A DNA stretch of 64,000 nucleotides. It comes from Corynebacterium durum. Its GTDB lineage: Bacteria > Actinomycetota > Actinomycetes > Mycobacteriales > Mycobacteriaceae. Position numbers and translations under genes: made by a program. Location: contig NZ_CP047200.1 of NCBI RefSeq assembly GCF_030408675.1, forward strand, positions 1,116,001-1,180,000. The letters run 5' to 3'. Shown here in pieces: positions 27,910-38,726 of this stretch (its first letter is position 1; every line of letters begins with the position of its first letter). The notes below the pieces were generated by a model. It was not told where the DNA came from, ran no database searches, and saw nothing but the letters and a program-made list of their open reading frames with translations.

Positions 27910-29856
27910 GTGAACGTGGCAGCTCAACATCAGCCCACACCCGCCACCGTGGCACACCGCAACGCAGCACGCGCGGCGTCTAACGGTCGTGCGGCTGCAC
28001 AGGACTCTACAACAAAAGAAACCGTAGCCTCTGAGCGGATGACCGGTGCCCAAGCCATTGTGCGATCTCTCGAAGAGCTCGGTGCGGACGTTGTGTTCGG
28101 CCTTCCCGGTGGGGCAGTGCTTCCCCTCTACGACCCCATTTATTCCTCCACGAAAATGCGCCACGTGCTTGTGCGTCACGAACAGGGCGCGGGGCATGCT
28201 GCTACCGGGTACGCCCAAGTCTCCGGCAAAGTCGGTGTGTGCATTGCTACCTCAGGACCCGGCGCGACCAACTTGGTCACACCCATTGCTGACGCCAATC
28301 TTGACTCCGTACCCATGGTGGCCATCACTGGCCAGGTGGGGCACACGCTGCTGGGAACCGACGCGTTCCAGGAGGCGGACATCCGCGGCATCACCCTGCC
28401 GGTGACCAAACACAATTTCATGGTCACTGACCCAAACGATATTCCTGCCGCTTTGGCAGAGGCATTTTACGTGGCATCGACGGGACGTCCAGGTGCTGTG
28501 TTGGTGGATGTGCCCAAGGATATTCAAAACGCGGAGATGGATTTTGTGTGGCCGCCAAAGATCAACCTGCCTGGCTACCGTCCGGTGACCACCCCACACA
28601 CCCGCCAGATTGAGGAGGCCGTGCGGCTCATTTCCCAGGCCAAGCAGCCCGTGTTTTATATCGGCGGCGGTGTGATCAAGGCCAATGCTCACAAAGAGCT
28701 GAAGGAGTTTGCCGAGTACACAGGCATTCCCGTGGTGACCACTCTCATGGCGTTGGGATCATTCCCGGATTCCCACGAGCTGCACATGGGCATGCCCGGC
28801 ATGCACGGCACGGTCCCGGCTGTTGCCGCTATGCAGCGCAGTGACCTGCTGATCACCATCGGGGCGCGTTTCGACGACCGCGTGACCGGTGATGTCGCGA
28901 CGTTTGCCCCAGATGCAAAGGTAATTCACGCCGATATTGACCCGGCGGAGATCGGCAAGATTCGTGCCGTGGACGTCCCCATTGTGGGCGATGCTCGTGA
29001 GGTGCTGTCGGGGCTGTTGTCGGTGTACCAAAACAGCGGCCTTGCCGCGCCGTCGCTGAGCAACTGGCGCGACTACCTCAACGATTTGAAACAGCGTTTC
29101 CCCCGCGGCTGGGAGGACCAGAGTGACGGTTCGCTGTCCCCGCAGTTTGTGATCCAAGCGCTGTCGCAGGAGGCGGGACCGGACGCCATCTACTGCGCGG
29201 GTGTGGGGCAGCACCAAATGTGGGCAGCGCAGTTTGTTGACTACGAAAAGCCGCGCACTTGGCTGAACTCGGGCGGTTTGGGCACCATGGGGTATGCCAT
29301 TCCCGCGGCCATGGGGGCTAAAGCCGCTCGTCCTGATGCAGAAGTGTGGGCCATTGACGGCGATGGTTGTTTCCAAATGACCAACCAGGAGCTGGTGACC
29401 TGTGCCATGGAAGGGTTCCCCATCAAGGTTGCGTTGATCAACAACGGCAACCTCGGCATGGTGCGCCAGTGGCAGGCATTGTTCTACGGCGAACGTTACT
29501 CCAACACGAGACTGCGGGAACAAGGCAACTACATGCCTGACTTTGTGAAACTATCGGAATCCATGGGATGCGTGGCCATCCGAGTGACCAAAGAAGAAGA
29601 AGTGCTTCCCGCCATCCGCAAGGCCCGAGAAATCAACGACCGGCCCGTGGTCATCGACTTTATTGTCGGCGAGGACGCCCAGGTGTGGCCGATGGTGTCC
29701 GCAGGATCGTCTAACTCGGACATCCAATACGCGCTTGGTCTGCGTCCACTGTTCGACGAAGATTCCGCCGCTGAAAGTCCCGCCCACATTGATGAGGTTG
29801 TGGATGCTAATGCCACCGCCGCTTCACACAAGGTCACCAAGGAGGACAACAACTGA
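27910..29856 (+). CDS. ilvB: acetohydroxyacid synthase large subunit
   Basis: A 648-residue ThDP-dependent enzyme that makes acetolactate or acetohydroxybutyrate. Visible motifs are the catalytic Glu in [16 protein letters not shown], the FAD-region sequence around [20 protein letters not shown], and the ThDP/Mg site [17 protein letters not shown] followed by [15 protein letters not shown] 27910 has AAGGAG nine bases upstream and gives the N-terminus [15 protein letters not shown], matching C. glutamicum IlvB; frames upstream run into the attenuator and are rejected. The TGA overlaps the ilvN ATG. Expression is controlled by the leader attenuator. Confidence 0.97.
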   Translation: MNVAAQHQPTPATVAHRNAARAASNGRAAAQDSTTKETVASERMTGAQAIVRSLEELGADVVFGLPGGAVLPLYDPIYSSTKMRHVLVRHEQGAGHAATGYAQVSGKVGVCIATSGPGATNLVTPIADANLDSVPMVAITGQVGHTLLGTDAFQEADIRGITLPVTKHNFMVTDPNDIPAALAEAFYVASTGRPGAVLVDVPKDIQNAEMDFVWPPKINLPGYRPVTTPHTRQIEEAVRLISQAKQPVFYIGGGVIKANAHKELKEFAEYTGIPVVTTLMALGSFPDSHELHMGMPGMHGTVPAVAAMQRSDLLITIGARFDDRVTGDVATFAPDAKVIHADIDPAEIGKIRAVDVPIVGDAREVLSGLLSVYQNSGLAAPSLSNWRDYLNDLKQRFPRGWEDQSDGSLSPQFVIQALSQEAGPDAIYCAGVGQHQMWAAQFVDYEKPRTWLNSGGLGTMGYAIPAAMGAKAARPDAEVWAIDGDGCFQMTNQELVTCAMEGFPIKVALINNGNLGMVRQWQALFYGERYSNTRLREQGNYMPDFVKLSESMGCVAIRVTKEEEVLPAIRKAREINDRPVVIDFIVGEDAQVWPMVSAGSSNSDIQYALGLRPLFDEDSAAESPAHIDEVVDANATAASHKVTKEDNN

Positions 29857-30374
29857 TGGCCGCCACCGACATCTCCCGCCACACCCTGAGCGTCCTCGTT
29901 GAAGATATTGACGGCATCATTTCCCGTGTCGCCGCCATGTTCACTCGCCGCGCGTTCACCATGGTGTCCATCACCTCGGCGACAACGGAAACTCCCGGTG
30001 TTAACCGCATCACCATTGTGGTGGACACCGATGAGGAAAAGATCGAGCAGATCACCAAGCAACTGAACAAGCTGGTGCCCGTACTGAAGGTGGTGCGCCT
30101 AGCCGAGGACCAGATGATTGCCCGTGCACTGCTCATGGTCAAAGTATCCGCCGATAACTCCAACCGCCCGCAGGTTGTCGACGCCGCGAAACTCTTCCGC
30201 GCCCGAGTTGTCGACGTCGCACAAGAATCGGTGGTCATTGAGGCCACTGGTAGTCATGACAAGCTGCGTGCATTGTTGGACGTGCTGGAGCCTTTTGGCA
30301 TCCGCGAGTTGCTTGAATGTGGGCAGATCGCATTGAACCGCGGTCCGAAGATCATGATACCCAACAAACTATAA
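29856..30374 (+). CDS. ilvN: acetohydroxyacid synthase small (regulatory) subunit
   Basis: A 172-residue regulatory subunit with an N-terminal ACT domain (HTLSVLVEDIDGIISRVAAMFTRRAF, residues ~8-33; NRITIVVDTDEEKIEQITKQLNKL) and the C-terminal ALS_ss_C domain (LLMVKVSADNSNRPQVVDAAKLF; GIRELLECGQIALNRGPK). It binds valine, and in corynebacteria also leucine and isoleucine, giving feedback inhibition of IlvB. Start overlaps the ilvB stop (TGATG), ensuring 1:1 translation. The 150-base gap to ilvC can hold a separate ilvC promoter. Confidence 0.97.
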   Translation: MAATDISRHTLSVLVEDIDGIISRVAAMFTRRAFTMVSITSATTETPGVNRITIVVDTDEEKIEQITKQLNKLVPVLKVVRLAEDQMIARALLMVKVSADNSNRPQVVDAAKLFRARVVDVAQESVVIEATGSHDKLRALLDVLEPFGIRELLECGQIALNRGPKIMIPNKL

Positions 30375-30452
30375 ATCCCACTATATGAGATTACGTGCGT
30401 GGTGTGGCACGCGCAAACGCATGGAATTCCCATTCTGTGGTACAACTGATGA

Positions 30453-31538
<1,086 letters not shown>

Positions 31539-31541
31539 AGT

Positions 31542-32624
31542 CTAAGGGGCGATTGTCCAGTCAAGGACGTCGCCACGCACACCATTGACCTGCACCACAC
31601 ACCCCTGAGTACCAGGGTAAAGGGTGCCGGTCGTTGTGTTTTTCACCGCGTGACGCTTGGTCAGCATCACCTGCGACTGTGGTTCAATCGTGGTGGTTTT
31701 GAGCTTAAATACTTTCGAGCGCATCGCCCCGTTCTTGCCGCGGAACTGCATGATGTAATCCACCACAACCTTGGCTGGGGTATCGCCGCTGTTGGTGAGC
31801 GCGACGTCGATAGTCAGCGTGTCGTCCAGCGGCACCACAGTGGGGGAGAGCGTGACAGCATCCACCGTCACATGGGGATTCGCGGACATACCCACAAGCT
31901 CCAGCGCGCCGGGGTCTCCAGCCTTGATGAGGGTGCGTAAACCGTGCTGCGTCACACACTCGTTGCCCCAATCCCGTGCAGTGCGAACAGCCAGTTCAGG
32001 GTGATCCTTGGAAATATCGTTGAGGTTGTTGGCCACGGATTTTCGCACGTACGGCGAAGGGTCGCTATGAAGATGCTGGATGACGTCAATCACTGCTTGC
32101 GGGTCGTCCACGTGGCGTTTCAGCGTGCGGCCCCACGGCAGGCGGGGACGAATACCTTCTGAGGACAACCTGCGCTCGTGCACATTATCCGACCTTGACC
32201 ATCGCCGGACGTGGCTCATGGCCAGGTCATAGTGCTGCTCCAGGTAAGGGCGGATGGCAAACTCGCCGGTATGCATCCTGGTGATGGCACAAATCGCTTC
32301 TAGTGACTCGTCTGGGTAGTCCAGTCCGAACTCCTCGACAAAGCGGGCGACCGGCATGAACTGCCAGCCTTCATTGAACATGCCGTCGGTGTCGTCTAGC
32401 TCCTGTTTAAGGTGCCGCAGAATCTGGTCCAGCGCATCTGGGTAATGCTGCGGGAGGCGGTCTTTTATACCGCGTGCCAGCACCAGCACGCGGTCCTTCA
32501 GCTCCAGTGGGCCAACAGCTGCGTCAACCTCTGCGGCAAAGTCATCGACGGATCCGAGGTCAAAATAAGTAGCTAGTATCTGGGCGCACTCGCCGTCGTA
32601 ATAATCCTTAAAAGCGGTTGCCAC
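31542..32624 (-). CDS. AlkC-like DNA alkylation repair protein (HEAT repeats plus Ig-like domain)
   Basis: A 360-residue protein. Residues ~1-240 are helical HEAT-like repeats with the AlkC/AlkD-type segments PVARFVEEFGLDYPDESL, SSEGIRPRLPWGRTLKRHVDDP and SDPSPYVRKSVANNLNDISKDHPEL; residues ~250-360 form a beta-rich Ig-like domain (TLTIDVALTNSGDTPAKVVVDY; KTTTIEPQSQVMLTKRH). This combination is that of AlkC glycosylases that remove N3-methyladenine and related lesions without base flipping. GTG 32624 overlaps the stop of the osmoprotectant-binding protein (TAGTG), so it is translated with an unrelated ABC operon. No ada-like regulator is near. Confidence 0.82.
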   Translation of the reverse strand: MATAFKDYYDGECAQILATYFDLGSVDDFAAEVDAAVGPLELKDRVLVLARGIKDRLPQHYPDALDQILRHLKQELDDTDGMFNEGWQFMPVARFVEEFGLDYPDESLEAICAITRMHTGEFAIRPYLEQHYDLAMSHVRRWSRSDNVHERRLSSEGIRPRLPWGRTLKRHVDDPQAVIDVIQHLHSDPSPYVRKSVANNLNDISKDHPELAVRTARDWGNECVTQHGLRTLIKAGDPGALELVGMSANPHVTVDAVTLSPTVVPLDDTLTIDVALTNSGDTPAKVVVDYIMQFRGKNGAMRSKVFKLKTTTIEPQSQVMLTKRHAVKNTTTGTLYPGTQGCVVQVNGVRGDVLDWTIAP

Positions 32625-33511
32625 TACAGTTCTTTCTCTTTTAACCAGTCCGAGGCGATGCGTTCAGCGGGAAGCTTTTCATTCACGCTGCGGGCGTTTA
32701 ACTCAATAAGGTCCACAGGAGTAAGCGTAGCGCTGACTTTGTTGATCACCTCTTCTGCTCCTGAATCCACATCGTTGCTGGCCAGGGGAACAACATTGGA
32801 TGCCAAGAACAATCCATTCGGGTCCGCCAGAGATACTAGATTATTGCTTGCCACCGATGGGTCGGCGGTGTAGATAATGGCCAATTGGATGTCGTTGTCT
32901 TTCAGAGCACGTACCGTCAATGGGCCGCCACCATCTTCGATGGGGGAGAAGGCGGTTTTCACACCGTATGCTTTTTCAAGTCCTGCGGGGCCATAGGGTC
33001 GGCTTTCCGCCTCTGAGTTGGCGCCCAGCGTTAGTGAGTCGGTGACTTTCTTCAAATCGGAGATGTTCTTCACGCCCCACTTATCGGAAAACTCCTTGGT
33101 CACTGTGTAGGCGTCCTGGTCGGTGGCGGGGGATTGCTTCAATACCCGCAGCCCGTCGGGTGTAACGGTGGTGAGTTCCGCGTACACATCCTCCGGCAGC
33201 CTGGCGCTGGTGTCTTTTTTCCAGTATTGCAGTAACGGTCCCGTGTATTCGGGGAACAGGTCGATGGAACCGGATTCAATTTCAGGCAAATATGCTTCGC
33301 GCTGGCCGATCCGCAGTTCACGTTTCACCTTGTGGCCACTTTTTTCCAGTGCTTGAGCGTAAATCTCTGCGATAATCTCGTTGGAGTAGTAATCCTGCGA
33401 GCCAATGGTGATGGTATCGGGGTCATTAGCTGTGCCAAAGGGATCGTTATTCACGCATCCGGCCAACATCAAGGCACACACCGCTACGACGGTGCCAACT
33501 ATCTTTTTCAT
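32624..33511 (-). CDS. osmoprotectant ABC transporter, substrate-binding lipoprotein
   Basis: A 295-residue lipoprotein with lipobox MLAGC and an OpuAC/ProX-like fold (TITIGSQDYYSNEIIAEIYAQALEK; LFPEYTGPLLQYWKKD; DGGGPLTVRALKDNDIQLAII). Such proteins bind glycine betaine, choline, carnitine or ectoine; ligand not determined. It is the fourth gene of the ATPase-permease-permease-binding protein operon and its stop overlaps the AlkC-like start. There is a 26-base gap from the preceding permease. Confidence 0.88.
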   Translation of the reverse strand: MKKIVGTVVAVCALMLAGCVNNDPFGTANDPDTITIGSQDYYSNEIIAEIYAQALEKSGHKVKRELRIGQREAYLPEIESGSIDLFPEYTGPLLQYWKKDTSARLPEDVYAELTTVTPDGLRVLKQSPATDQDAYTVTKEFSDKWGVKNISDLKKVTDSLTLGANSEAESRPYGPAGLEKAYGVKTAFSPIEDGGGPLTVRALKDNDIQLAIIYTADPSVASNNLVSLADPNGLFLASNVVPLASNDVDSGAEEVINKVSATLTPVDLIELNARSVNEKLPAERIASDWLKEKEL

Positions 33512-33537
33512 ATGTCATTCACCTTAATTCGCGTGGA

Positions 33538-34203
33538 TCACTTCACATGGGTTACAGCACGAGTAGCGGCTCGCTGAACAGCGGCAAGGCAGGCCTCAAA
33601 CAACAGCGCCAGGGCAATCACCAGGATTGCGCCGCCCAACAGCACTGCATAATCACGGGTTTTCAGGCCAATAAACAAGTAGCGGCCCAGTCCATAATCT
33701 GAGGTGTATGCAGCCAGAGTGGTCGTGGAGACCACCTGCAGCGTTGCCGCGCGAATCCCACCAATGATTACCGGCAGCGCCAACGGTAGCTCGACGCCGC
33801 GGATTACCTGACCAGGACTCATGCCGATGGCCTGCGCCGCGTCCACGGTCACCGAATCAACGGCCTGAATGCCCGCGTATGTGCCCGCCAATAGCGACGG
33901 TATGGCCAGCACGATTAACGCCAGCAAGGGGGCTTTCACACCGATGCCGAACGCCAGGCCGAAGAGCGTGAGCAAGCCCAACGTTGGGATGGCACGGGCC
34001 GCACCGGTTAAGCCAACAACAATGCCGGATCCCCGCTTGGAATGGCCGATAGCTATGCCGAGTGGAATGGCCACACACGACGCACACAGCACTGCCATGA
34101 GCGTGATCACCATATGCTGCGCCATACGCGTTGGGATTCCCGACGTTCCAGACCAGTGTGCTGTGTCGGTCAGCCAGGCTAATGCATCAAGAAGAAGATT
34201 CAT
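33538..34203 (-). CDS. osmoprotectant ABC transporter permease (second)
   Basis: A 221-residue OpuCD/ProW-type permease. The coupling region reads GSGIVVGLTGAARAIPTLGLLTLF and GIQAVDSVTVDAAQAIGMSPGQVIRGVELPLALPVIIGGIR, the standard EAA loop; about five membrane segments. It overlaps the first permease gene by four bases (ATGA). The two permeases would form the heterodimeric channel. Confidence 0.9.
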   Translation of the reverse strand: MNLLLDALAWLTDTAHWSGTSGIPTRMAQHMVITLMAVLCASCVAIPLGIAIGHSKRGSGIVVGLTGAARAIPTLGLLTLFGLAFGIGVKAPLLALIVLAIPSLLAGTYAGIQAVDSVTVDAAQAIGMSPGQVIRGVELPLALPVIIGGIRAATLQVVSTTTLAAYTSDYGLGRYLFIGLKTRDYAVLLGGAILVIALALLFEACLAAVQRAATRAVTHVK

Positions 34204-34871
34204 CGGACCGTCCCCAAGCGTGAGTTAGCCTTTGATGCTTCGTCGTGTGCCCACGGTGCGATGACTCGGCCCAGCAGAATCAACGCGGCGTCGATAAGCA
34301 ACGCCAGCACCACCGTGGCCACAATGCCTACCGTGACCTCGGCGGTGATGCCGCGTTGAAATCCGTCTGTGAGCAGCGTACCTATGTTGGACACTCCGAC
34401 CAGTGCGCCGATGGTAGCGAGCCCGATAGTGGATACGGTGACCACGCGAACCCCAGAGAGCAGCACGGGTATCGACGCCGGTAACTCCACCCTCCAGAAC
34501 AGGCTTCGGTTGGAAAAACCCATCGCAATAGCGGCATCCCGAAGGTGTGGATCTATTGCGGCGAAAGCATCTGCCGCTGTACGCACCAGCAGTGCAATGC
34601 CGTAGAGAATCAGCGCAATAACCACAGTCAAGGGGGAGCGTAATGGCAATCCAAAAAATGCGGGAATTAATGCCAAGAGGGGCAAAGCAGGAATGGCATA
34701 CAACAATGTCGCAGCGCTCAGCAGAGGACCACCGATAACGGGACGTTTATAGGCGAAATAGGCAATAGGAACGGCAATGATCGTGGACACCACAATCGCA
34801 GGAATACTGAGCAGCAGGTGTGCCCACACAAGTTGGACAACCTGTTCACTATTTTCTGACAACCAACTCAC
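34200..34871 (-). CDS. osmoprotectant ABC transporter permease (first)
   Basis: A 223-residue permease of the same family, with YAIPALPLLALIPAFFGLPLRSPLTVVIALILYGIALLVR and the EAA loop DPHLRDAAIAMGFSNRSLFWRVELPASIPVLLSGVR. About five membrane segments. Its ATG overlaps the ATPase stop by four bases and its stop overlaps the next permease, so the three genes are translationally coupled. Confidence 0.9.
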   Translation of the reverse strand: MSWLSENSEQVVQLVWAHLLLSIPAIVVSTIIAVPIAYFAYKRPVIGGPLLSAATLLYAIPALPLLALIPAFFGLPLRSPLTVVIALILYGIALLVRTAADAFAAIDPHLRDAAIAMGFSNRSLFWRVELPASIPVLLSGVRVVTVSTIGLATIGALVGVSNIGTLLTDGFQRGITAEVTVGIVATVVLALLIDAALILLGRVIAPWAHDEASKANSRLGTVR

Positions 34872-35680
34872 GGCGTGACCACTCCTAGGGGTTTGCCGAA
34901 ACTATCCACCACAATGACTCGATCGCCCTCATCGCGAAGTTGTAATTGGGTGTTGGCGTTGTCGGTGCCCACAAAACTGCGTACGAAATCATCCGTTGGA
35001 TTCGCGACAATTTCAGCAGGGGTGCCGCGCTGCGCAATAGTTGCGCCTTCACGCAGGACTATCACCTCATCGCCGATCCGAAATGCCTCGGAAATATCGT
35101 GGGTCACAAACAAAATTGTCTTTCCCAGTTCGTTTTGCAGTTGCAGCAACTCATCCTGCAGTTCACGGCGGACAATAGGGTCCACCGCGCTAAAGGGTTC
35201 ATCCATCAGCAAAATCTGGGGATCGGTTGCCAGTGCCCGTGCCACACCCACCCGCTGTTGTTGGCCGCCTGACAACTGCGAAGGATAACGCGATGCCAAG
35301 GCCGGGTCCAAGCCAACGCGTTCGAGTAGTTCTGTGGCCGCCTCACGGCATTCGGTTCGGGAGACGCCCGTCAACCGCAGAACCGTGGACACGTTGTCGC
35401 CGACCGTAAGGTGCGGAAACAACCCACCGCTTTGAATCACGTAGCCGATGGATCGGCGCAGGGCGACGGGGTCGGAATCCTTCACGTCCTTACCGTCAAT
35501 GAGGATGCTTCCTGAGGTCGGTTCGACCATGCGGTTCACCATGCGTAGCAGTGTTGTTTTACCGCATCCTGACGACCCCACCAGGACCGTTGTGCTATTT
35601 GGCTGCGCGGTGAGTGAGAAATCTGACACCGCCTCAGTCCCATTCGGATAGCTTTTAAAAACGCTCCTGAATTCGATCAT
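34868..35680 (-). CDS. osmoprotectant ABC transporter ATPase
   Basis: A 270-residue ATPase (OpuCA/ProV class): Walker A GSSGCGKTT (~35-43), signature LSGGQQQRVGVARAL, Walker B ILLMDEPFSAVD, switch FVTHDISEA. The C-terminal ~35 residues (NTQLQLRDEGDRVIVVDSFGKP) resemble a short CBS-like remnant rather than full CBS domains. TACAAT (35688-35693) lies exactly seven bases before ATG 35680, so this start is preferred over ATG 35689, three codons upstream, which lies in the -10 box. First gene of the operon. Confidence 0.9.
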   Translation of the reverse strand: MIEFRSVFKSYPNGTEAVSDFSLTAQPNSTTVLVGSSGCGKTTLLRMVNRMVEPTSGSILIDGKDVKDSDPVALRRSIGYVIQSGGLFPHLTVGDNVSTVLRLTGVSRTECREAATELLERVGLDPALASRYPSQLSGGQQQRVGVARALATDPQILLMDEPFSAVDPIVRRELQDELLQLQNELGKTILFVTHDISEAFRIGDEVIVLREGATIAQRGTPAEIVANPTDDFVRSFVGTDNANTQLQLRDEGDRVIVVDSFGKPLGVVTP

Positions 35681-35891
35681 GTTTTCCATTGTATACCCGG
35701 TTATCTGGTATCACGACATGGGAAAACGGCGCGCCATCCTGGAGATTTGTTTCTTGGTGGCATGAAAGTGGGGTGTGTGCTGGGGCGGAGCTTTGTCCAG
35801 ATGTGCTCAAAAATAGGAGCGTTAATTTTTCATCATCTGCCTTTTTCATTAAGCCTTCCATTATTGAAAAAATGCTGCTAGCATGTGTCGC

Positions 35892-36812
35892 ATGAGCAGC
35901 CACGAGCACGACCATCATCACGGGCATAGCCACAACCACGCGCCTCAATCTCTTTCCGCCCTCGTGGGGGTACTGACGCTCACGTCCGTGGTGTTCCTCG
36001 CCGAACTTATCGCAGGCATCGTGTCTGGGTCGCTGGCGCTGCTTGCTGATGCCGCCCACATGCTCTCCGACTCGGCTGGATTGGTGGTGGCGCTGGCGGC
36101 GATGCTGGTGGGTCGGCGCGCGGCATCGTCACGCGCAACCTTTGGGTATCGCCGGACAGAAGTGCTGGCTGCGGCGCTGAATGCGGGTGCTGTCAGTGCC
36201 ATTTCCGTGTGGATTGTGGTGGAGGCAGTGCAGCGCATTGGGCGCGCGGAACCCATTGACACCGGGGTGATGCTGCTTGTGGCTGTGATCGGCCTGATAG
36301 TCAATGCCGTCTCAGCGCTGGTTCTGATGCGCAGGCAGCATGACAACCTCAACATGCGGGGCGCCTACCTGCACGTACTGGCGGACATGTTTGGTTCCGT
36401 CGCCGTCATAATCGCAGGCATCGTGATTCGGTTCACGGGTTTTCAGGCGGCGGACACCATCGCTTCCGTCATCATCGCTGCCCTGATTCTGCCGCGCTCG
36501 GTGCAGCTTCTCATGGAAGCGCTGCGAGTGCTGCTGGAACAGGTGCCGGCAGGGGTGGACCTAGACGCTGTGCATGCTGCCCTCGTTGCTGTGCCTGGAG
36601 TTGAGGAAGTCCACGACCTGCACGTATGGAGCGTTGACGGTACCGACCTTCTCGCCAGCGCGCACATCGTGGTCAGCGAAACTCCCGCCGAACTTGCCGA
36701 ATGTTCGCTTCTCGACGCCGCGACTGCCGCACTCGCCGACCATGGCATTAAGCACTCCACCATTCAGGTGGAAAGTTCCGCACACGCGGAACATGAGGAG
36801 ATAAACCACTAA
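35892..36812 (+). CDS. cation diffusion facilitator (CDF) metal exporter
   Basis: A 306-residue CDF protein. A His-rich N-terminus (HEHDHHHGHSHNHAP) precedes six membrane segments; the zinc-site residues appear as LLADAAHMLSDSAG (HxxxD in segment 2) and HVLADMFGS (HxxxD in segment 5), followed by a cytoplasmic ferredoxin-like domain (VPGVEEVHDLHVWSVDG). It would export Zn2+ (possibly Cd/Co). TAGCAT lies seven bases before ATG 35892, hence probably leaderless; ATG 35883 is within that box. An AT-rich dyad (TTTTTCA...TTGAAAAA, 35850-35871) upstream may be a metal-regulator site. Confidence 0.9.
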   Translation: MSSHEHDHHHGHSHNHAPQSLSALVGVLTLTSVVFLAELIAGIVSGSLALLADAAHMLSDSAGLVVALAAMLVGRRAASSRATFGYRRTEVLAAALNAGAVSAISVWIVVEAVQRIGRAEPIDTGVMLLVAVIGLIVNAVSALVLMRRQHDNLNMRGAYLHVLADMFGSVAVIIAGIVIRFTGFQAADTIASVIIAALILPRSVQLLMEALRVLLEQVPAGVDLDAVHAALVAVPGVEEVHDLHVWSVDGTDLLASAHIVVSETPAELAECSLLDAATAALADHGIKHSTIQVESSAHAEHEEINH

Positions 36813-36822
36813 AGAGTTTTTG

Positions 36823-38688
36823 GTGAGTAAAGTCAGGTTTATGGGTTTCAGCACGCTAAGTTACGACTTGATTGACCTTTTCGCCAGAATTGATCGGGGG
36901 GATCTTCAACTTCCAGATTTTCAGCGGGATTACAGCTGGGATGTCGACCGAATACGGGCACTCATCGTGACGGTACTGCGTGGTTACCCCATGGGCTGCC
37001 TCATGGCACTGGACACTCGCAACGAGAAAATGCGGTTCCGGCCCCGCCCGCTCGAAGGCGCGCCCAACACGGGCAACAACCCAGGAATGCTGCTCTTGGA
37101 CGGGCAACAACGCCTGACCACTCTCTACCACAGCTTGCAGGGCGACGGCATTGTGGACACCGTGGACTTCCGCAACAAACGAATCCGACGCAAGTTCTAC
37201 GTGGACGTGAACAAGGCGCTCAGCGCCGACATCCTCCCGCTGGAGGCCGTGTTCTCCGTCAACGAAAAAGGCGTGGTGAAATCTCACTTCGGCCCCGACA
37301 TTCCTGGCGGCGTGACCGACCGTGAGACCGCCCTCGCGGCGGGCGTGATCCCCGTGTCCGCGCTACTCTCCGATGAAGGCACCGACATGATCTTCGACCT
37401 CGCCGAGGGGCCTGACCTGGTTGGGGAGACGGCAACTGCGTTCACTGGCAGTGCGCGCGATCGCGCCAAGCACTTCCACAACACTGTGGCGAAACCCCTG
37501 ATACGTTACTCGGTACCCATGATCCGGTTGGATCGCGAAACCGCCCAAGGCGGCGTGGGATCCATCTTTGCCCAAGCCAACTCTGCGGGCCTGCAAATGG
37601 ACGTGTTTGACCTGCTCACCGCCGTGTTTGCCAACGAAGACCCCGACTTTAAGCTCCGCGACGACTGGGCCGACATTGAGACAACCCTGCGGCAGTACCC
37701 TGCCCTGGACAGTGTGGGGCGCACCGAATTCCTCACCGCTGTGGCGCTTTTTGTCACCGCGCAAGAGGGGTACGCTTCCGGCCAGCGCGAAGACATTTTG
37801 CGCCTTAACCTGCCGACCTACCGCGCCGCATCCGCTGCTATCCGTGCCGCATTTGTGGAAACTGCCGAGTTCCTTCGGCAGCGCTGCATTGTTGACCCCA
37901 GCCTAGTCCCGTACCCCGCCCAACTTGTGCCGCTTACTGCGATCCTTGCCCTCCTGGGCGGGTCCGCCGAACTCGGAGAAGACGACACCCATTCCGAGGC
38001 GTGGGATCGCCTCTACCGGTGGTTCTGGTGTGGCATCTTCGGCGAACTGTACGGCTCCGCCGCCATTGGCATCCGCGCCGCACGTGACATTGATGAGGTC
38101 ACCCCGTGGATCCGTGACACCGAACAGTCTTCTGGGACACCAGCGCGGGAGCCAGCTACCGTCACAGATGCGCGCTTCGTGGAATCCAGGCTGCTCAGTG
38201 TGGACCCCGAATCCGCCGTCTACAAGGGAATCTATGCCCTGATCATGGCGCGTGGCGCGAAGGACTGGCGCACAGCCCAACCGTTCACCGGTGCCAACTT
38301 CACAGAGCTGGGCACACGCTTTAGCCGTATTTTCCCCGCACAATGGTGCGTCGACCATGATGTGGAATCCGTGCTGGTGGACAGCGTGCTTAACCACACA
38401 CCTATGGGCAGGCGCACGGAACACCTCATTGAAAACTCCTCCCCGGCGCGCTACTTACCGCGCGTTCAGGCGAAATCCCTGATGGAGGATTCCGAATTCG
38501 ACGCCGTACTGGCTGGTCACTTTCTGGACCCCGAACTACTGCACAAGGCGCAGGCCGAGGAATTCTTTGCGGATCGTCGCCAGCGGCTCATTGACATGGT
38601 GGAGTACGCCATGGGCAAACAGGCCACCCGTGACGTGGTCGAATCTGATCTGCATGGTGGCGAGGAAGGACCAAACGCTTTCCTCTAG
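36823..38688 (+). CDS. DUF262 (GmrSD/ParB-like N-terminal) protein, stand-alone
   Basis: A protein of about 621 residues. The N-terminal DUF262 domain shows LQLPDFQRDYSWDVDRIRAL (residues ~30-50) and the signature LLLDGQQRLTTLYHSLQG (~92-110), the ParB-like nucleotide-binding motif of GmrS and related defence proteins. The helical C-terminal half ends in DSVLNHTPMGRRTEHLIE..SPARYL, but no H-N-H nuclease (DUF1524) motif is visible. GTG 36823 has AGAG upstream; ATG 36841 and TTG 36820 are alternatives. It starts 10 bases after the CDF gene, so it may be co-transcribed. GmrSD-type proteins restrict modified phage DNA; here that role is only a possibility. Confidence 0.75.
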   Translation: MSKVRFMGFSTLSYDLIDLFARIDRGDLQLPDFQRDYSWDVDRIRALIVTVLRGYPMGCLMALDTRNEKMRFRPRPLEGAPNTGNNPGMLLLDGQQRLTTLYHSLQGDGIVDTVDFRNKRIRRKFYVDVNKALSADILPLEAVFSVNEKGVVKSHFGPDIPGGVTDRETALAAGVIPVSALLSDEGTDMIFDLAEGPDLVGETATAFTGSARDRAKHFHNTVAKPLIRYSVPMIRLDRETAQGGVGSIFAQANSAGLQMDVFDLLTAVFANEDPDFKLRDDWADIETTLRQYPALDSVGRTEFLTAVALFVTAQEGYASGQREDILRLNLPTYRAASAAIRAAFVETAEFLRQRCIVDPSLVPYPAQLVPLTAILALLGGSAELGEDDTHSEAWDRLYRWFWCGIFGELYGSAAIGIRAARDIDEVTPWIRDTEQSSGTPAREPATVTDARFVESRLLSVDPESAVYKGIYALIMARGAKDWRTAQPFTGANFTELGTRFSRIFPAQWCVDHDVESVLVDSVLNHTPMGRRTEHLIENSSPARYLPRVQAKSLMEDSEFDAVLAGHFLDPELLHKAQAEEFFADRRQRLIDMVEYAMGKQATRDVVESDLHGGEEGPNAFL

Positions 38689-38726
38689 CCATCGTCTGAC
38701 CCTCCCAGCCAACACAAGGAGCAGCA

